A program made the translations under genes and the position numbers. The notes below the pieces were generated by a model. That model was not told the DNA's origin. It did no database searches and was given only the letters and a program-made list of their open reading frames with translations. This document shows, piece after piece, positions 24,264-32,273 of a stretch of DNA of 37,445 nucleotides. Position 1 is the first letter of the stretch. Every line of letters starts with the position of its first letter. The DNA is from an uncultured Pelagibacteraceae bacterium (GTDB lineage: Bacteria > Pseudomonadota > Alphaproteobacteria > Pelagibacterales > Pelagibacteraceae): assembly GCA_902524545.1 (NCBI GenBank), contig CABZDW010000012.1, forward strand, positions 1-37,445. Direction: 5' to 3'.

Positions 24264-24511
24264 TTGTTTTTAATTAATTTCTTTCTTAGTTCATAATCTT
24301 TTTTTAATCTATACTCGTTTTTCATCGCATCTGATTTTGTGTCGTATTTTTCATAATAAACTAACTTCCATTTTTTTCCTCTTGTAAACTTTGCCCCCCT
24401 ACCAGCGTTATGTAAGTTTAACCTTTTTTTTATGTTTACTGTATAACCAACGTATGAAAACCTTTTTTTATTTTTATTTTTAGTGATAATTAGATAAACA
24501 AAATATGGCAT
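24260..24511 (-). CDS. GIY-YIG domain protein (UPF0213/YhbQ-like)
   Basis: 83-residue single-domain member of the GIY-YIG nuclease superfamily. YFVYLIITKN and FSYVGYTVNIKKRLNLHNAGRGAKFTRGKKW match the family (YvYil... yvG.T.dl.rRl..Hn.G.gakyt..r.P), followed by LVYYEKYDTKSDAMKNEYRLKK with the conserved Glu. The biological substrate of these stand-alone proteins is mostly unknown. The start codon lies 2 bases beyond the CCA end of tRNA-Glu on the same strand, so the gene must be transcribed through the tRNA; it overlaps the glycosyltransferase downstream by 4 bases. Confidence 0.9.
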   Translation of the reverse strand: MPYFVYLIITKNKNKKRFSYVGYTVNIKKRLNLHNAGRGAKFTRGKKWKLVYYEKYDTKSDAMKNEYRLKKDYELRKKLIKNK

Positions 24512-24513
24512 TT

Positions 24514-24588
24514 TGGCGGTCCCTAGGGGAATCGAACCCCTCTTTCGAGGATGAAAACCACGTGTCCTAACCGATAGACGAAGGGACC
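24514..24588 (-). tRNA. tRNA-Glu (anticodon TTC)
   Basis: Minus-strand cloverleaf of 75 bases with encoded CCA (24516-24514). The acceptor pairs are GGTCCCT with AGGGACC, the T-arm is AGGGG-TTCGATT-CCCCT, and the anticodon loop is TTTTCAT with TTC. The D-arm GTCTATCGGTTAGGAC is typical of Glu. The anticodon stem CGTGG/CCTCG has one central U-U mismatch (four of five pairs). The GIY-YIG gene starts 2 bases downstream. Confidence 0.96.
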
Positions 24589-24598
24589 AAATTTGGAT

Positions 24599-24627
24599 CT
24601 TTTATTGTAAAAAATTATATTTATCAA
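24599..24627 (-). promoter_or_regulatory. Putative promoter for tRNA-Glu and the downstream GIY-YIG/glycosyltransferase genes
   Basis: On the minus strand TTGATA (24627-24622) and TAAAAG (24604-24599) have a 17-base spacer and end 10 bases before the tRNA. The -35 box covers the glpX stop codon. The -10 is poor. Confidence 0.4.
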
Positions 24628-25574
24628 GTTTTTATAGTGTCTTCTCTTGTAACAATTTTGCAAATATTTGAGTTTTTGTGTGTAACTAGAGTTTGAGTGA
24701 TATATTTATTATCTTTGAGATTTATACCTTTTACTAAATCACCTGATGTAATACCTGTCGCACAGAATATAGAGTCACCTTTAATAATTTCTTTTAAATC
24801 ATATTTTTTATTTAAATTTTCAATACCCATTAGCCTAGCTCTTTTTATATCCTTCTCATTATCAAAAATAAATCTTCCCTGAAACTTGCTGTTATATGCG
24901 TCAATAGCTGAGGCAGCTAAAACTCCTTCGGGTCCACCCCCTATACCCAAAAAAATGTCTACATTATATTTATCTTCTGTTACCATTAATGCTCCAGATA
25001 CATCACCATCAGAAATTAATTTCATATTTACATTCATTTTTTTTAGTTGATCAATAATTTTCTTGTGCCTAGGTCGATCCAATAAACAAGCAGTAATATC
25101 TGTTAAATCTTTGTTTAAAGAATCAGCTATATTTTTAATATTTTTTTCAACTGAAAAATCTAAATCAGTTGCTTCAAAAGGTATTTTGTTTGAAACTGCA
25201 ATTTTGTCCATATAAGTTTCTGGTGCATTAAAAAGATTCCCTTTTTCCGCAATAGATATTACTGATAATCCTCCAGGAAGATTTTTTGCGACAAAATTTG
25301 TTCCCTCTACTGGATCAACTGCTATATCGAGATTTAAATTTCCTCCAGAACCTAATTTTTCACCTATATATAACATAGGTGCTTTATCTAGTTCACCCTC
25401 ACCTATAACAACTTCTCCATTGATGGAAAGTTTATTGATTTCATTCCTCATTGTGTCCGTTGCAGCTTTGTCAGCGTTTTTTTTTTGATTTTTTCCAATA
25501 AAATCGTAACAAGAAATAGCTGCTTTTGACGTTACTGTTATTATATCGTTTATTAAATCTTTATTTAAAGCCAC
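24624..25574 (-). CDS. glpX: Fructose-1,6-bisphosphatase class II (GlpX)
   Basis: Gluconeogenic phosphatase producing fructose 6-phosphate. The 316 residues fit the class. Metal and substrate motifs are KAATDTMR, VIGEGELDKAPMLYIGE, the DPVEGTNF signature, LDRPRHKKII, ISDGDVSGAL and LGIGGGPEGVLAA. The start codon is GTG (25574-25572) and overlaps the TAG stop of the upstream transporter as TAGTG, indicating coupled translation. In many alphaproteobacteria glpX lies beside hom; here hom is about 7 kb away, which hints at rearrangement. Confidence 0.95.
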   Translation of the reverse strand: MALNKDLINDIITVTSKAAISCYDFIGKNQKKNADKAATDTMRNEINKLSINGEVVIGEGELDKAPMLYIGEKLGSGGNLNLDIAVDPVEGTNFVAKNLPGGLSVISIAEKGNLFNAPETYMDKIAVSNKIPFEATDLDFSVEKNIKNIADSLNKDLTDITACLLDRPRHKKIIDQLKKMNVNMKLISDGDVSGALMVTEDKYNVDIFLGIGGGPEGVLAASAIDAYNSKFQGRFIFDNEKDIKRARLMGIENLNKKYDLKEIIKGDSIFCATGITSGDLVKGINLKDNKYITQTLVTHKNSNICKIVTREDTIKT

Positions 25575-26572
25575 TAAATTTTTTCTTTAGATATATTTTC
25601 TGTATTTAATTTTAGTTTATTTTCAAATTCATTAAGTCTTTTCCAAACTGATATAAGTTCAACAATAATAGGCCAGCTTCTTACTAAATATTGAAGTGAA
25701 GTCTCGACTCTACCAAAGGCTCTTATTATTTGTTGAACAAAACCTAAAGTAATGGCTCCTGTTACAATTGTTGGTGCTAACGCAAGATAAGGAACAATTA
25801 CCATTCCTTGCAAGTAACTCCATTTGACAGCATTAAAATAAAGATAATGAAAATACATCTTATAATGAATTTTTCTCACACCACCGTACAAACTATCGAT
25901 TGTCATTGGTTGAGCATTTTCCTTAAAATCTTCACCGAGAACTAATTCTTTTCTGTATGCAGCCTCTTCTTTTTGAATATCATATTCAATACCAGGTAAT
26001 TTGATTCCCACAGCAGCGAGTATAAATGTACCACCTAAAGCAGAAATAATAGCTACCCAAACTAAAGCGTGATTAACTTCACCTATCCATGGCAGAACAG
26101 TAATACTTTTAGATAAACCCCATAAGATTGGAGTAAATGCAATTAATGTCATTACACTTCTTAAAAGTTCTGCACCTAAACCTTCCATTATTCGAGCAAA
26201 TTTAAGAGTGTCCTCTTGCACTCTTTGAGAAGCACCTTCGATTGACGAGGCAAAATCCCATTTATCATGATAAAAATTAGCCATCGCTGTTCTCCATCTA
26301 AAAGTCCAGTGGCTTGTAAAATAGTCACTAAATATAACAACTAAAATATAAACTGCTGCAATTTTCGCAAAAGTAAAGAGATAAGCGATGAATTCATTTT
26401 CAGTAACTGCACCTGGCTCTGCAAGTGCTTTTTGTAATGTATCATAAAATTCACCAAACCATTCATTAATTCTTACATCAAGTTGAACTTGATACCATGT
26501 GGCAGCAAGAATTAGTATTGTTCCTCCAATACTCCATAAATGCCATCTTTTATCTGTAAAAAATTTAAACAT
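25574..26572 (-). CDS. SbmA/BacA-like peptide transporter
   Basis: Inner-membrane protein of the SbmA/BacA family, which takes up peptide antibiotics and other peptides using the proton gradient and has the membrane part of an ABC exporter without an ATPase. The 333 residues carry about six to seven helices; SbmA of E. coli is near 400. Family segments are WYQVQLDVRINEWFGEFYD, TFRWRTAMANFYHDKWD, EGASQRVQEDTLKFARI and IQKEEAAYRKELVLGED with the preceding GIKLPGIEYD. The ABC-domain motifs are absent. It lies between the complex I subunit gene and glpX; the stop overlaps the glpX GTG start. Confidence 0.88.
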   Translation of the reverse strand: MFKFFTDKRWHLWSIGGTILILAATWYQVQLDVRINEWFGEFYDTLQKALAEPGAVTENEFIAYLFTFAKIAAVYILVVIFSDYFTSHWTFRWRTAMANFYHDKWDFASSIEGASQRVQEDTLKFARIMEGLGAELLRSVMTLIAFTPILWGLSKSITVLPWIGEVNHALVWVAIISALGGTFILAAVGIKLPGIEYDIQKEEAAYRKELVLGEDFKENAQPMTIDSLYGGVRKIHYKMYFHYLYFNAVKWSYLQGMVIVPYLALAPTIVTGAITLGFVQQIIRAFGRVETSLQYLVRSWPIIVELISVWKRLNEFENKLKLNTENISKEKI

Positions 26573-26576
26573 TAAT

Positions 26577-26858
26577 TTAGTTTAAAAAATTATCTGCATA
26601 AGATTTTTTCATTACTTTTCTTTGTTTCGGTTCTATTATTTCAAAATCAATTTTATTTTTTTTTGCATAAGTAATCGCTAGTTCTTTGGTGGTAAATTCT
26701 AATTTTAATTCTGTATAAGTATCAGATGAACTCTCCCATCCCATTAATGGATTTTTTGTAGGGTCTTTAGTTTTAAACTCTAAAACCCATTTGTCAATTT
26801 TGCCTAAACCAGACTGTGTGGCTGTTTTATTAGGTTTATAAATTTTTGCTTTTTTCAT
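26577..26858 (-). CDS. NADH dehydrogenase accessory subunit, NDUFS4-like
   Basis: Alphaproteobacterial complex I carries a homologue of the mitochondrial 18-kDa subunit NDUFS4, which helps assemble and stabilise the NADH-dehydrogenase module. The 93 residues match the compact bacterial form: AKIYKPNKTATQSGLGKIDKWVLEF (family ..I..P.ktamQSG...t..W.leFe), then PLMGWESSSDTYTELKLEFTTKELAITYAKKN (family PLMGW.ss.D...q..l.F.t.e.A...A...G). It starts 5 bases from the tRNA-Pro CCA end and is thus probably read from the same transcript. It ends 4 bases before the SbmA-like gene. Confidence 0.93.
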   Translation of the reverse strand: MKKAKIYKPNKTATQSGLGKIDKWVLEFKTKDPTKNPLMGWESSSDTYTELKLEFTTKELAITYAKKNKIDFEIIEPKQRKVMKKSYADNFLN

Positions 26859-26863
26859 AATTA

Positions 26864-26940
<77 letters not shown>

Positions 26941-26949
26941 AATGAAGTA

Positions 26950-26977
26950 CTAATACAGTAGTTATTTATTTTTTCAA
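26950..26977 (-). promoter_or_regulatory. Putative tRNA-Pro promoter
   Basis: On the minus strand TTGAAA (26977-26972) and TATTAG (26955-26950) have a 16-base spacer and place the start about 3 bases before the tRNA. The NDUFS4-like gene begins 5 bases after the tRNA, so it probably shares this promoter. Confidence 0.55.
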
Positions 26978-27033
26978 TGTATAAAGATGTGTAAAACAAG
27001 GGATTTTTAATCAGAATCTGTTATATAGAGCTA

Positions 27034-27480
27034 ATGATTATAGTTTGTCCTTTGTGTGAAAAAAAGTTCGAAGTAGACGAAAATTTAATTCCAGATAAAG
27101 GTAGATTATTAAAATGCGGATCATGTGATCAAACCTGGTTCTTTAATAAAAATTTTAGTGAACAAACAGAGCCATTAATTGACAAGCCTACTAATCAAAA
27201 AAAGATTTTATATAAAGATGAAAATATCAATAAATCAGTATCCGATTTACCTATAAAACCAGGATCAGAATTAGTAAAATATAAGTCAAAATATAATTTT
27301 ACATTTGGAAAATTTTTAAGCTATATAATTGTCGCTATAATAACTTTTATCGCAATTATAATTGTTCTAGACACATTTAAGGATCCATTAAGTAATATTT
27401 TCCCAAATTTAGAACTTGTATTGTATAATTTATTTGAGACCTTGAGAGATTTTATACTTTTTGCTAAAGATCTGAATTAA
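27034..27480 (+). CDS. Zinc-ribbon membrane protein (MJ0042-type finger)
   Basis: 148 residues. The N terminus is a zinc ribbon of the MJ0042 type: C5-x-x-C8 and C28-x-x-C31 in VCPLC and KCGSC, with the family LIPDKGRLLKC between them and QTWFF after. A polar linker follows, then one transmembrane helix at about 92-111. In alphaproteobacteria such proteins often lie next to envelope or ftsEX genes and have no proven role; here the neighbour is nhaA, which starts on the next base after the stop. TATATA (27022-27027) lies 6 bases before the ATG, with no ribosome site, so the message may be leaderless. Confidence 0.85.
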   Translation: MIIVCPLCEKKFEVDENLIPDKGRLLKCGSCDQTWFFNKNFSEQTEPLIDKPTNQKKILYKDENINKSVSDLPIKPGSELVKYKSKYNFTFGKFLSYIIVAIITFIAIIIVLDTFKDPLSNIFPNLELVLYNLFETLRDFILFAKDLN

Positions 27481-28653
27481 ATGATTAATTATTTATCAAA
27501 ACCCTTTATTTGGTTTTTTAAACTTGAAGCCGCTAGTGGTTTAGTTTTATTATTTGCAGCAATTATTGCTTTGATAATAAGTAATTCAGGTTTTTCTGAA
27601 TTATATTTTTTAACCTTAGATAAATATCTATTCATTGGCATAAATGATTTTGGATTAAAATTATCAGTTCTTCATTGGATAAATGATGCTTTAATGGCAA
27701 TATTCTTTTTTTTCGTTACTTTGGAAATAAAAAGAGAATTTTTGCAAGGTGAGCTTTCTAATATAAAACAAGCGCTACTCCCAATAATTGCAGCAGTTGG
27801 TGGAATGTTAATCCCAGCATTATTTTATGTATTTGTCAATTTTGGAGATAGCGAAACAATGAATGGATGGGCAATACCCTCAGCTACGGATATAGCCTTT
27901 TCTCTTGGAGTGTTATCTTTGTTGGGTAAAAGAGTACCTTTATCATTAAAAGTTTTTTTAACTGCACTAGCAATTATTGATGATTTGGGTGCTATCGTAA
28001 TTATTGCACTATTTTACTCGGGAGATTTAAGTATTAAATATTTAAGTCTAATGTTGTTAGCATTTTTAATATTGCTAGTTATAAATAAATTTAACATTAA
28101 AAAATTCTTACCTTATTTGATTGTTGGCATTTTCCTTTGGGATTTTACTCATAATTCTGGAATACATGCGACAATCGCAGGTGTTTTATTAGCAATGACA
28201 ATACCTCATCGAAAAAAAGAAAAAGATTTTTCCTTATTAATCAAAATTGAACACGCTATAAGCCCTTATGTTGCTTTTGGTATCATGCCTTTATTTGCAT
28301 TTGCAAATGCTGGCGTTTCATTAGAGGGTTTATCTCTTGGTTCTTTACTAGATAAAGTACCATTAGGAATAGTTTTAGGGTTATTTTTAGGTAAACAATT
28401 AGGTGTATTTGTTTTTTCATATGTTGCTATAAAAACAAAAATAGCGCAGATGCCAAATAATACAAGTTGGTATAATTTTTATGGTGTAGGTGTGTTAACT
28501 GGTATTGGCTTCACAATGAGTCTGTTTGTTGGAAATTTAGCATTTGTTGAAAACATGCAGTATATGGATGGCGTAAAAATAGGTGTGTTAACCGGGTCAC
28601 TATTATCCACTTTATTTGGCTACTTTTTGATATTACTTACACCCAATAAGTAA
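27481..28653 (+). CDS. nhaA: Na+/H+ antiporter NhaA
   Basis: Electrogenic antiporter that exports sodium in exchange for protons. The 390 residues contain 12 predicted helices. Diagnostic elements are FFVTLEIKREFLQGEL, AIPSATDIAFSLGVLSLLGKR, the ion-binding aspartate pair in AIIDDLGAIVIIALFYS (Asp163-Asp164 in E. coli) and the late TGIGFTMSLFVGNLAF. The start codon follows the previous stop directly. For a marine cell with a proton pyrophosphatase, it would help exchange proton gradient for sodium balance; that link is inference. Confidence 0.97.
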   Translation: MINYLSKPFIWFFKLEAASGLVLLFAAIIALIISNSGFSELYFLTLDKYLFIGINDFGLKLSVLHWINDALMAIFFFFVTLEIKREFLQGELSNIKQALLPIIAAVGGMLIPALFYVFVNFGDSETMNGWAIPSATDIAFSLGVLSLLGKRVPLSLKVFLTALAIIDDLGAIVIIALFYSGDLSIKYLSLMLLAFLILLVINKFNIKKFLPYLIVGIFLWDFTHNSGIHATIAGVLLAMTIPHRKKEKDFSLLIKIEHAISPYVAFGIMPLFAFANAGVSLEGLSLGSLLDKVPLGIVLGLFLGKQLGVFVFSYVAIKTKIAQMPNNTSWYNFYGVGVLTGIGFTMSLFVGNLAFVENMQYMDGVKIGVLTGSLLSTLFGYFLILLTPNK

Positions 28654-28660
28654 TTTATAA

Positions 28661-29215
28661 ATGAAAAAATTAGTATTTATTGTTTTGGTATTTATTATGT
28701 TCTTTTTTAAAAATTATGCATCTGCTAATTACAATAAGGTTTTTTATGATTTGCAGATTAATAGTATTACTGGAGAACTAATAAATTTTAGAGAATATAA
28801 GAATAAAGCTGTTTTGGTAGTTAATACAGCAAGCTATTGCGGGTTTACAAAACAATATGAGGGCTTACAAGAATTATGGGAAAAATATGAAGCAAAAGGA
28901 TTGATCGTACTTGGAGTCCCCTCAAACTCATTTAATCAAGAAAAAAAATCAGGTAAAGAGGTTAAAGAATTTTGCAAGGTAAACTTTGACATTAGTTTTC
29001 CACTCACTGCTATCTCAGATGTAAAGGGTGAAAATGCACATGAGATTTTTAAATGGGCTAAAGAAAACCACGGAAAATCTGCAGTGCCAAAATGGAATTT
29101 TTATAAAATTTTAATTAATACGGAAGGTAAAGTCGAAGATACATTTTCATCATTAACTAAACCTATGTCACAAAAGATAATACAAAAAATAGAGGAAACT
29201 TTAAAAATTTATTGA
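28661..29215 (+). CDS. Exported glutathione peroxidase-family protein
   Basis: Thiol peroxidase of the GPx family, 184 residues. Residues 1-22 form a Sec-type signal (MKKLVFIVLVFIMFFFKNYASA), cut after ASA, so the enzyme should act in the periplasm. The active site has peroxidatic C60 in NTASYCGFTKQYEGLQ, Q93 in NSFNQEKKSG (family NQFG.QE.G, slightly altered) and W145 in PKWNFYKILI. A second Cys105 (EFCKVNF) may be the resolving residue, implying thioredoxin-like and not glutathione reduction. It starts 7 bases after nhaA and its end overlaps the convergent hydrolase gene by 15 bases. Confidence 0.9.
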   Translation: MKKLVFIVLVFIMFFFKNYASANYNKVFYDLQINSITGELINFREYKNKAVLVVNTASYCGFTKQYEGLQELWEKYEAKGLIVLGVPSNSFNQEKKSGKEVKEFCKVNFDISFPLTAISDVKGENAHEIFKWAKENHGKSAVPKWNFYKILINTEGKVEDTFSSLTKPMSQKIIQKIEETLKIY

Positions 29216-29971
29216 AAGACCGTCATAAGCAGGCTCTACATTTTTAGGCAATCTATTTTTAAGAATATTATAATCTAAATCGGTATGTAGATTTGTTAAT
29301 ATCGATTTTTTTGGTTTGAATAATTTGATTAAATTTAAGGTTGTTTCCAAGTTGAAATGAGAAGGATGGAAATCATATCTTAAACAATCAATAATTAGAT
29401 ATTTTAAATTTTTAAAGAATCTATGATCCTTATTATAAATTTTATTAACATCGCTTATATAAGCCAACTTTTTATTAATTACAAAACAGTTTGATTTTAC
29501 TTTGCCATGTTTAACCTTTATAGATTTTACATTTATTTTGCTTTTTCGATTTAAAATTGAATGATTGTTTTTTAATCTATTTAACTTTAAAGTTGCAGGA
29601 TATTCTCTAGAATGACTATTAAAACAATACGAAAAACTTTTTTTTAAATAATTAGATGTATCTAAATCTGCATAAACATTTATTGGTTTTCTGTTTTTAA
29701 TATAAAAAATTCTAAGATCATTAATCCCATGTGTTTGATCACTGTGAATATGTGAATAAAAAACTTTATCAATTTTAGAAATTTTATTACGTAATAATTG
29801 TTGTCTTAAGTCTGGAGAGGTATCTATTAAAACATTTTCATCTGAAGTTTTTAATAAAGCTGAACATCTAGTTCTATAATTTTTTTTATTCTTTGGATCA
29901 CAATTACCAAAAAAACCGTCTGCTCTTGGAACACCCATTGAACTTCCACAGCCAAGTATTATAAATTTCAT
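29201..29971 (-). CDS. Metallo-beta-lactamase-fold hydrolase (PhnP-like)
   Basis: 256 residues. The opening LGCGSSMGVPRADGFFGNCDP and the metal motif SHIHSDQTHGINDLR (H74, H76, D78, Q79, H81) match the PhnP/RNase Z-like branch found next to tatD in alphaproteobacteria, where the usual second Asp-His pair reads Asp-Gln. Later ligands appear in VKHGKV, AYISDV and LTNLHTDLDY. Function is probably phosphodiester hydrolysis, possibly of cyclic phosphates; no pathway can be assigned. It is the last gene of the nine-gene minus-strand operon, 6 bases after tatD, and overlaps the glutathione peroxidase gene by 15 bases. Confidence 0.88.
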   Translation of the reverse strand: MKFIILGCGSSMGVPRADGFFGNCDPKNKKNYRTRCSALLKTSDENVLIDTSPDLRQQLLRNKISKIDKVFYSHIHSDQTHGINDLRIFYIKNRKPINVYADLDTSNYLKKSFSYCFNSHSREYPATLKLNRLKNNHSILNRKSKINVKSIKVKHGKVKSNCFVINKKLAYISDVNKIYNKDHRFFKNLKYLIIDCLRYDFHPSHFNLETTLNLIKLFKPKKSILTNLHTDLDYNILKNRLPKNVEPAYDGLSINF

Positions 29972-29977
29972 AAAATA

Positions 29978-30739
29978 TTATTGAAAAAATAATCTATTGA
30001 AATTATCTGTAGTTATATCTATTAACTCTAACTTGGAAATTTCTTTTATCTCAGAGAGTTTATTTGCAGTAAAATCAATAAACGAAGGCTCATTTTTTTT
30101 TCCTCTATTGGGAACTGGTGCCAAATATGGACTGTCGGTCTCTATCAAAATTTTATCAATTGGTAAAGATTTGAAAGTCTCTTGAAGATCAGTTGAGTTT
30201 TTAAAAGTAATAATTCCACTAGCAGAAAAATAAGAGTTTAATGTTAGTAGTTTTTCTGAAAATTTTTTTGATCCAGTAAAACAATGCATTAAAATTTTAG
30301 GATTTTGTTTTTTATATTCATTAAGTATTTTATAAGTGTCATCCTCAGCATCTCTTGAATGTACAATAATAGGAACGTCACACTCTATTGCCGCTTCAAT
30401 ATGTTCTTTAAAACTAATTATTTGTTTCTCTTTATCACTGTTTTTATAATAATAATCTAGTCCTGTTTCCCCTATTCCAATTATTTTAGGGTTTTCTTTA
30501 AGACTTTTAACTATTTCATTCTTAGTTATTATATTAGTGTCACTTTCATGTGGATGTATGCCTACTGTTCCATATATGATCTCATCTTTATTGACTATAT
30601 CTTTAATTCTAGAAAAACTCTCAAATGATGTAGATATAGTTAATAACTTTTTAATACCAACATCTTTGGATCTTTTAAGAACATTTGAAAGATCACTGAG
30701 TAACGGTTCATGATCAAGATGGCAATGTGAGTCAATCAT
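29978..30739 (-). CDS. tatD: TatD-family DNase
   Basis: Metal-dependent DNase of the amidohydrolase fold, 253 residues. Ligands and signatures are SHCHLD (4-9), GTVGIHPHE, GIGETGLDYYY, VPIIVHSRDAEDDT, LMHCFTGS, FSASGIITFKN and ETDSPYLAPVPNRGKKNEPSF. It overlaps metG by 8 bases. The metG-tatD-metallohydrolase order is widespread in alphaproteobacteria. Confidence 0.95.
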   Translation of the reverse strand: MIDSHCHLDHEPLLSDLSNVLKRSKDVGIKKLLTISTSFESFSRIKDIVNKDEIIYGTVGIHPHESDTNIITKNEIVKSLKENPKIIGIGETGLDYYYKNSDKEKQIISFKEHIEAAIECDVPIIVHSRDAEDDTYKILNEYKKQNPKILMHCFTGSKKFSEKLLTLNSYFSASGIITFKNSTDLQETFKSLPIDKILIETDSPYLAPVPNRGKKNEPSFIDFTANKLSEIKEISKLELIDITTDNFNRLFFQ

Positions 30740-32273
30740 CTTTTTTTTCTATTTTTTTAATTAATATATCTATCTTATTTATCATATTACCTTTAATAAT
30801 AAATTCATTATTAGAAATAGTTTTTAATTTGATATCTTTTTCTGAGAAATTAAAAATTTTTAATGCTTTCAATGATGTTTCGGGAATAATTGGATAAAGT
30901 AAAAAGCTAATTTTCCTCACTATTTCTAATGTTGTATAAACTATAGTATTTAATCTTATCAAATCACTCTTTTTTTTCCATGGCTCCTGATCATTAAAAT
31001 ATTTGTTTGCCTCAAATAGTGAATTAACAATGAAATCGATGTAAAAATTTATATTTTGCTCATTTATTTTAGACCTTATAGTATCTAAATTTTCTTGAAA
31101 TTTGTTTAATATCTTTAAATCATCTAGTTGAAAATCAATTTTTGCAGGAATTTTTCCATCACAATTTTTCATCGCAAAAGCAGTAACTCTTTGACATAAA
31201 TTACCATAATTATTTGCTAAATCGCTATTTATACAATCTTCAAGTCTATCTTGAGAAATATTACCATCATTTCCAAATGAAACTTCCTTAATCAAATAAT
31301 ATCTCAAAGGGTCTAAACCGTATTCTTCAATAATTTTTAATGGATCTAAAATATTACCCTTAGATTTTGACATTTTTTCTTCACCAGATAATATCCAACC
31401 ATGACCATAAACTTTTTTTGGTAATTCTATTTTAGCAGCTAAAAGGAAAGCAGGCCAATAAACTGCATGAAATCTTAGGATATCTTTACCAATTAAATGA
31501 ATAGATGCTGGCCAAAATTTTTTAAAAAGTTCATTATTTGTATCTGGATAATTTAAAGCACTTAAATAATTTGTTAATGCGTCGAGCCATACGTAAATAA
31601 TATGTTTATCATTACTAGGAACTGGAATTCCCCATGAAAAAGTTTTACGACTTACAGAAAGATCTTTAAGACCACTTTTTACAAAACTAATTACCTCGTT
31701 TTTTCTAGACTCAGGTAAAATAAAATCTGGGTTTTTCTCATAAAATTCTAATAAAGGTTTTTGCCATTTAGAGAGTCGAAAAAAATAAGATTCTTCCTCT
31801 ATCCATTCAACGTTAGATTTTGACGATTTCGCAATTTTTTTTCCCTCTATTTCCTCTATTTCATCTTCATTGTAAAAAGCCTCATCTGAGACTGAATACC
31901 ATCCGGAATAATTTGATAAATAAATGTCATCATTTTTTTCAAGAAGAGACCAGAGATGCTGAACTGTTTTTTTATGTCTATCCTCAGTAGTTCTTATAAA
32001 ATCTGTATTAGACAAATTTAATGTTTTTGAGAGATCTTTAAATGTTTGACTAATTTGATCACAGAATTCTTTAGGCTTTTTACCCACTTTTTCAGCTGAT
32101 CTTTGTATCTTTAAACCATGCTCATCTGTACCAGTTAAAAAATGAACGTTATAATCATCAATTGATTTAAATCGAGCAAAAAAGTCAGCTATAATGCTTG
32201 AATATGCATGCCCCATATGAGGTCTTCCAGATGGGTAATATATCGGAGTAGTAATATAAAAATTTTTATCCAT
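30732..32273 (-). CDS. metG: Methionyl-tRNA synthetase
   Basis: Class I aminoacyl-tRNA synthetase charging tRNA-Met, 513 residues. The HIGH-type motif is PSGRPHMGHAYSS (14-26); KMSKSKGNILDP lies near residue 300. FLTGTDEHGLKIQ, YVWLDALTNYLSAL, FHAVYWPAFL and DPLRYYLIKEVSFGNDGNIS are further hallmarks. The zinc knuckle cysteines of the E. coli type are absent and there is no C-terminal tRNA-binding extension, consistent with the shorter alphaproteobacterial form. It overlaps holB and tatD by 8 bases each. Confidence 0.97.
   Translation of the reverse strand: MDKNFYITTPIYYPSGRPHMGHAYSSIIADFFARFKSIDDYNVHFLTGTDEHGLKIQRSAEKVGKKPKEFCDQISQTFKDLSKTLNLSNTDFIRTTEDRHKKTVQHLWSLLEKNDDIYLSNYSGWYSVSDEAFYNEDEIEEIEGKKIAKSSKSNVEWIEEESYFFRLSKWQKPLLEFYEKNPDFILPESRKNEVISFVKSGLKDLSVSRKTFSWGIPVPSNDKHIIYVWLDALTNYLSALNYPDTNNELFKKFWPASIHLIGKDILRFHAVYWPAFLLAAKIELPKKVYGHGWILSGEEKMSKSKGNILDPLKIIEEYGLDPLRYYLIKEVSFGNDGNISQDRLEDCINSDLANNYGNLCQRVTAFAMKNCDGKIPAKIDFQLDDLKILNKFQENLDTIRSKINEQNINFYIDFIVNSLFEANKYFNDQEPWKKKSDLIRLNTIVYTTLEIVRKISFLLYPIIPETSLKALKIFNFSEKDIKLKTISNNEFIIKGNMINKIDILIKKIEKKDD

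Noticed and set aside
24514..24545. Possible attachment-site duplication of the tRNA-Glu 3' end
   Set aside because: I looked for the tRNA 3' sequence near 19084-20360 and saw no copy longer than a few bases.
29420..29760. Gln in place of His in the HxHxDH motif of the metallo-hydrolase as a sign of inactivation
   Set aside because: Asp-Gln-Thr-His-Gly is, as I recall, normal for this alphaproteobacterial branch, so it is not evidence of decay.
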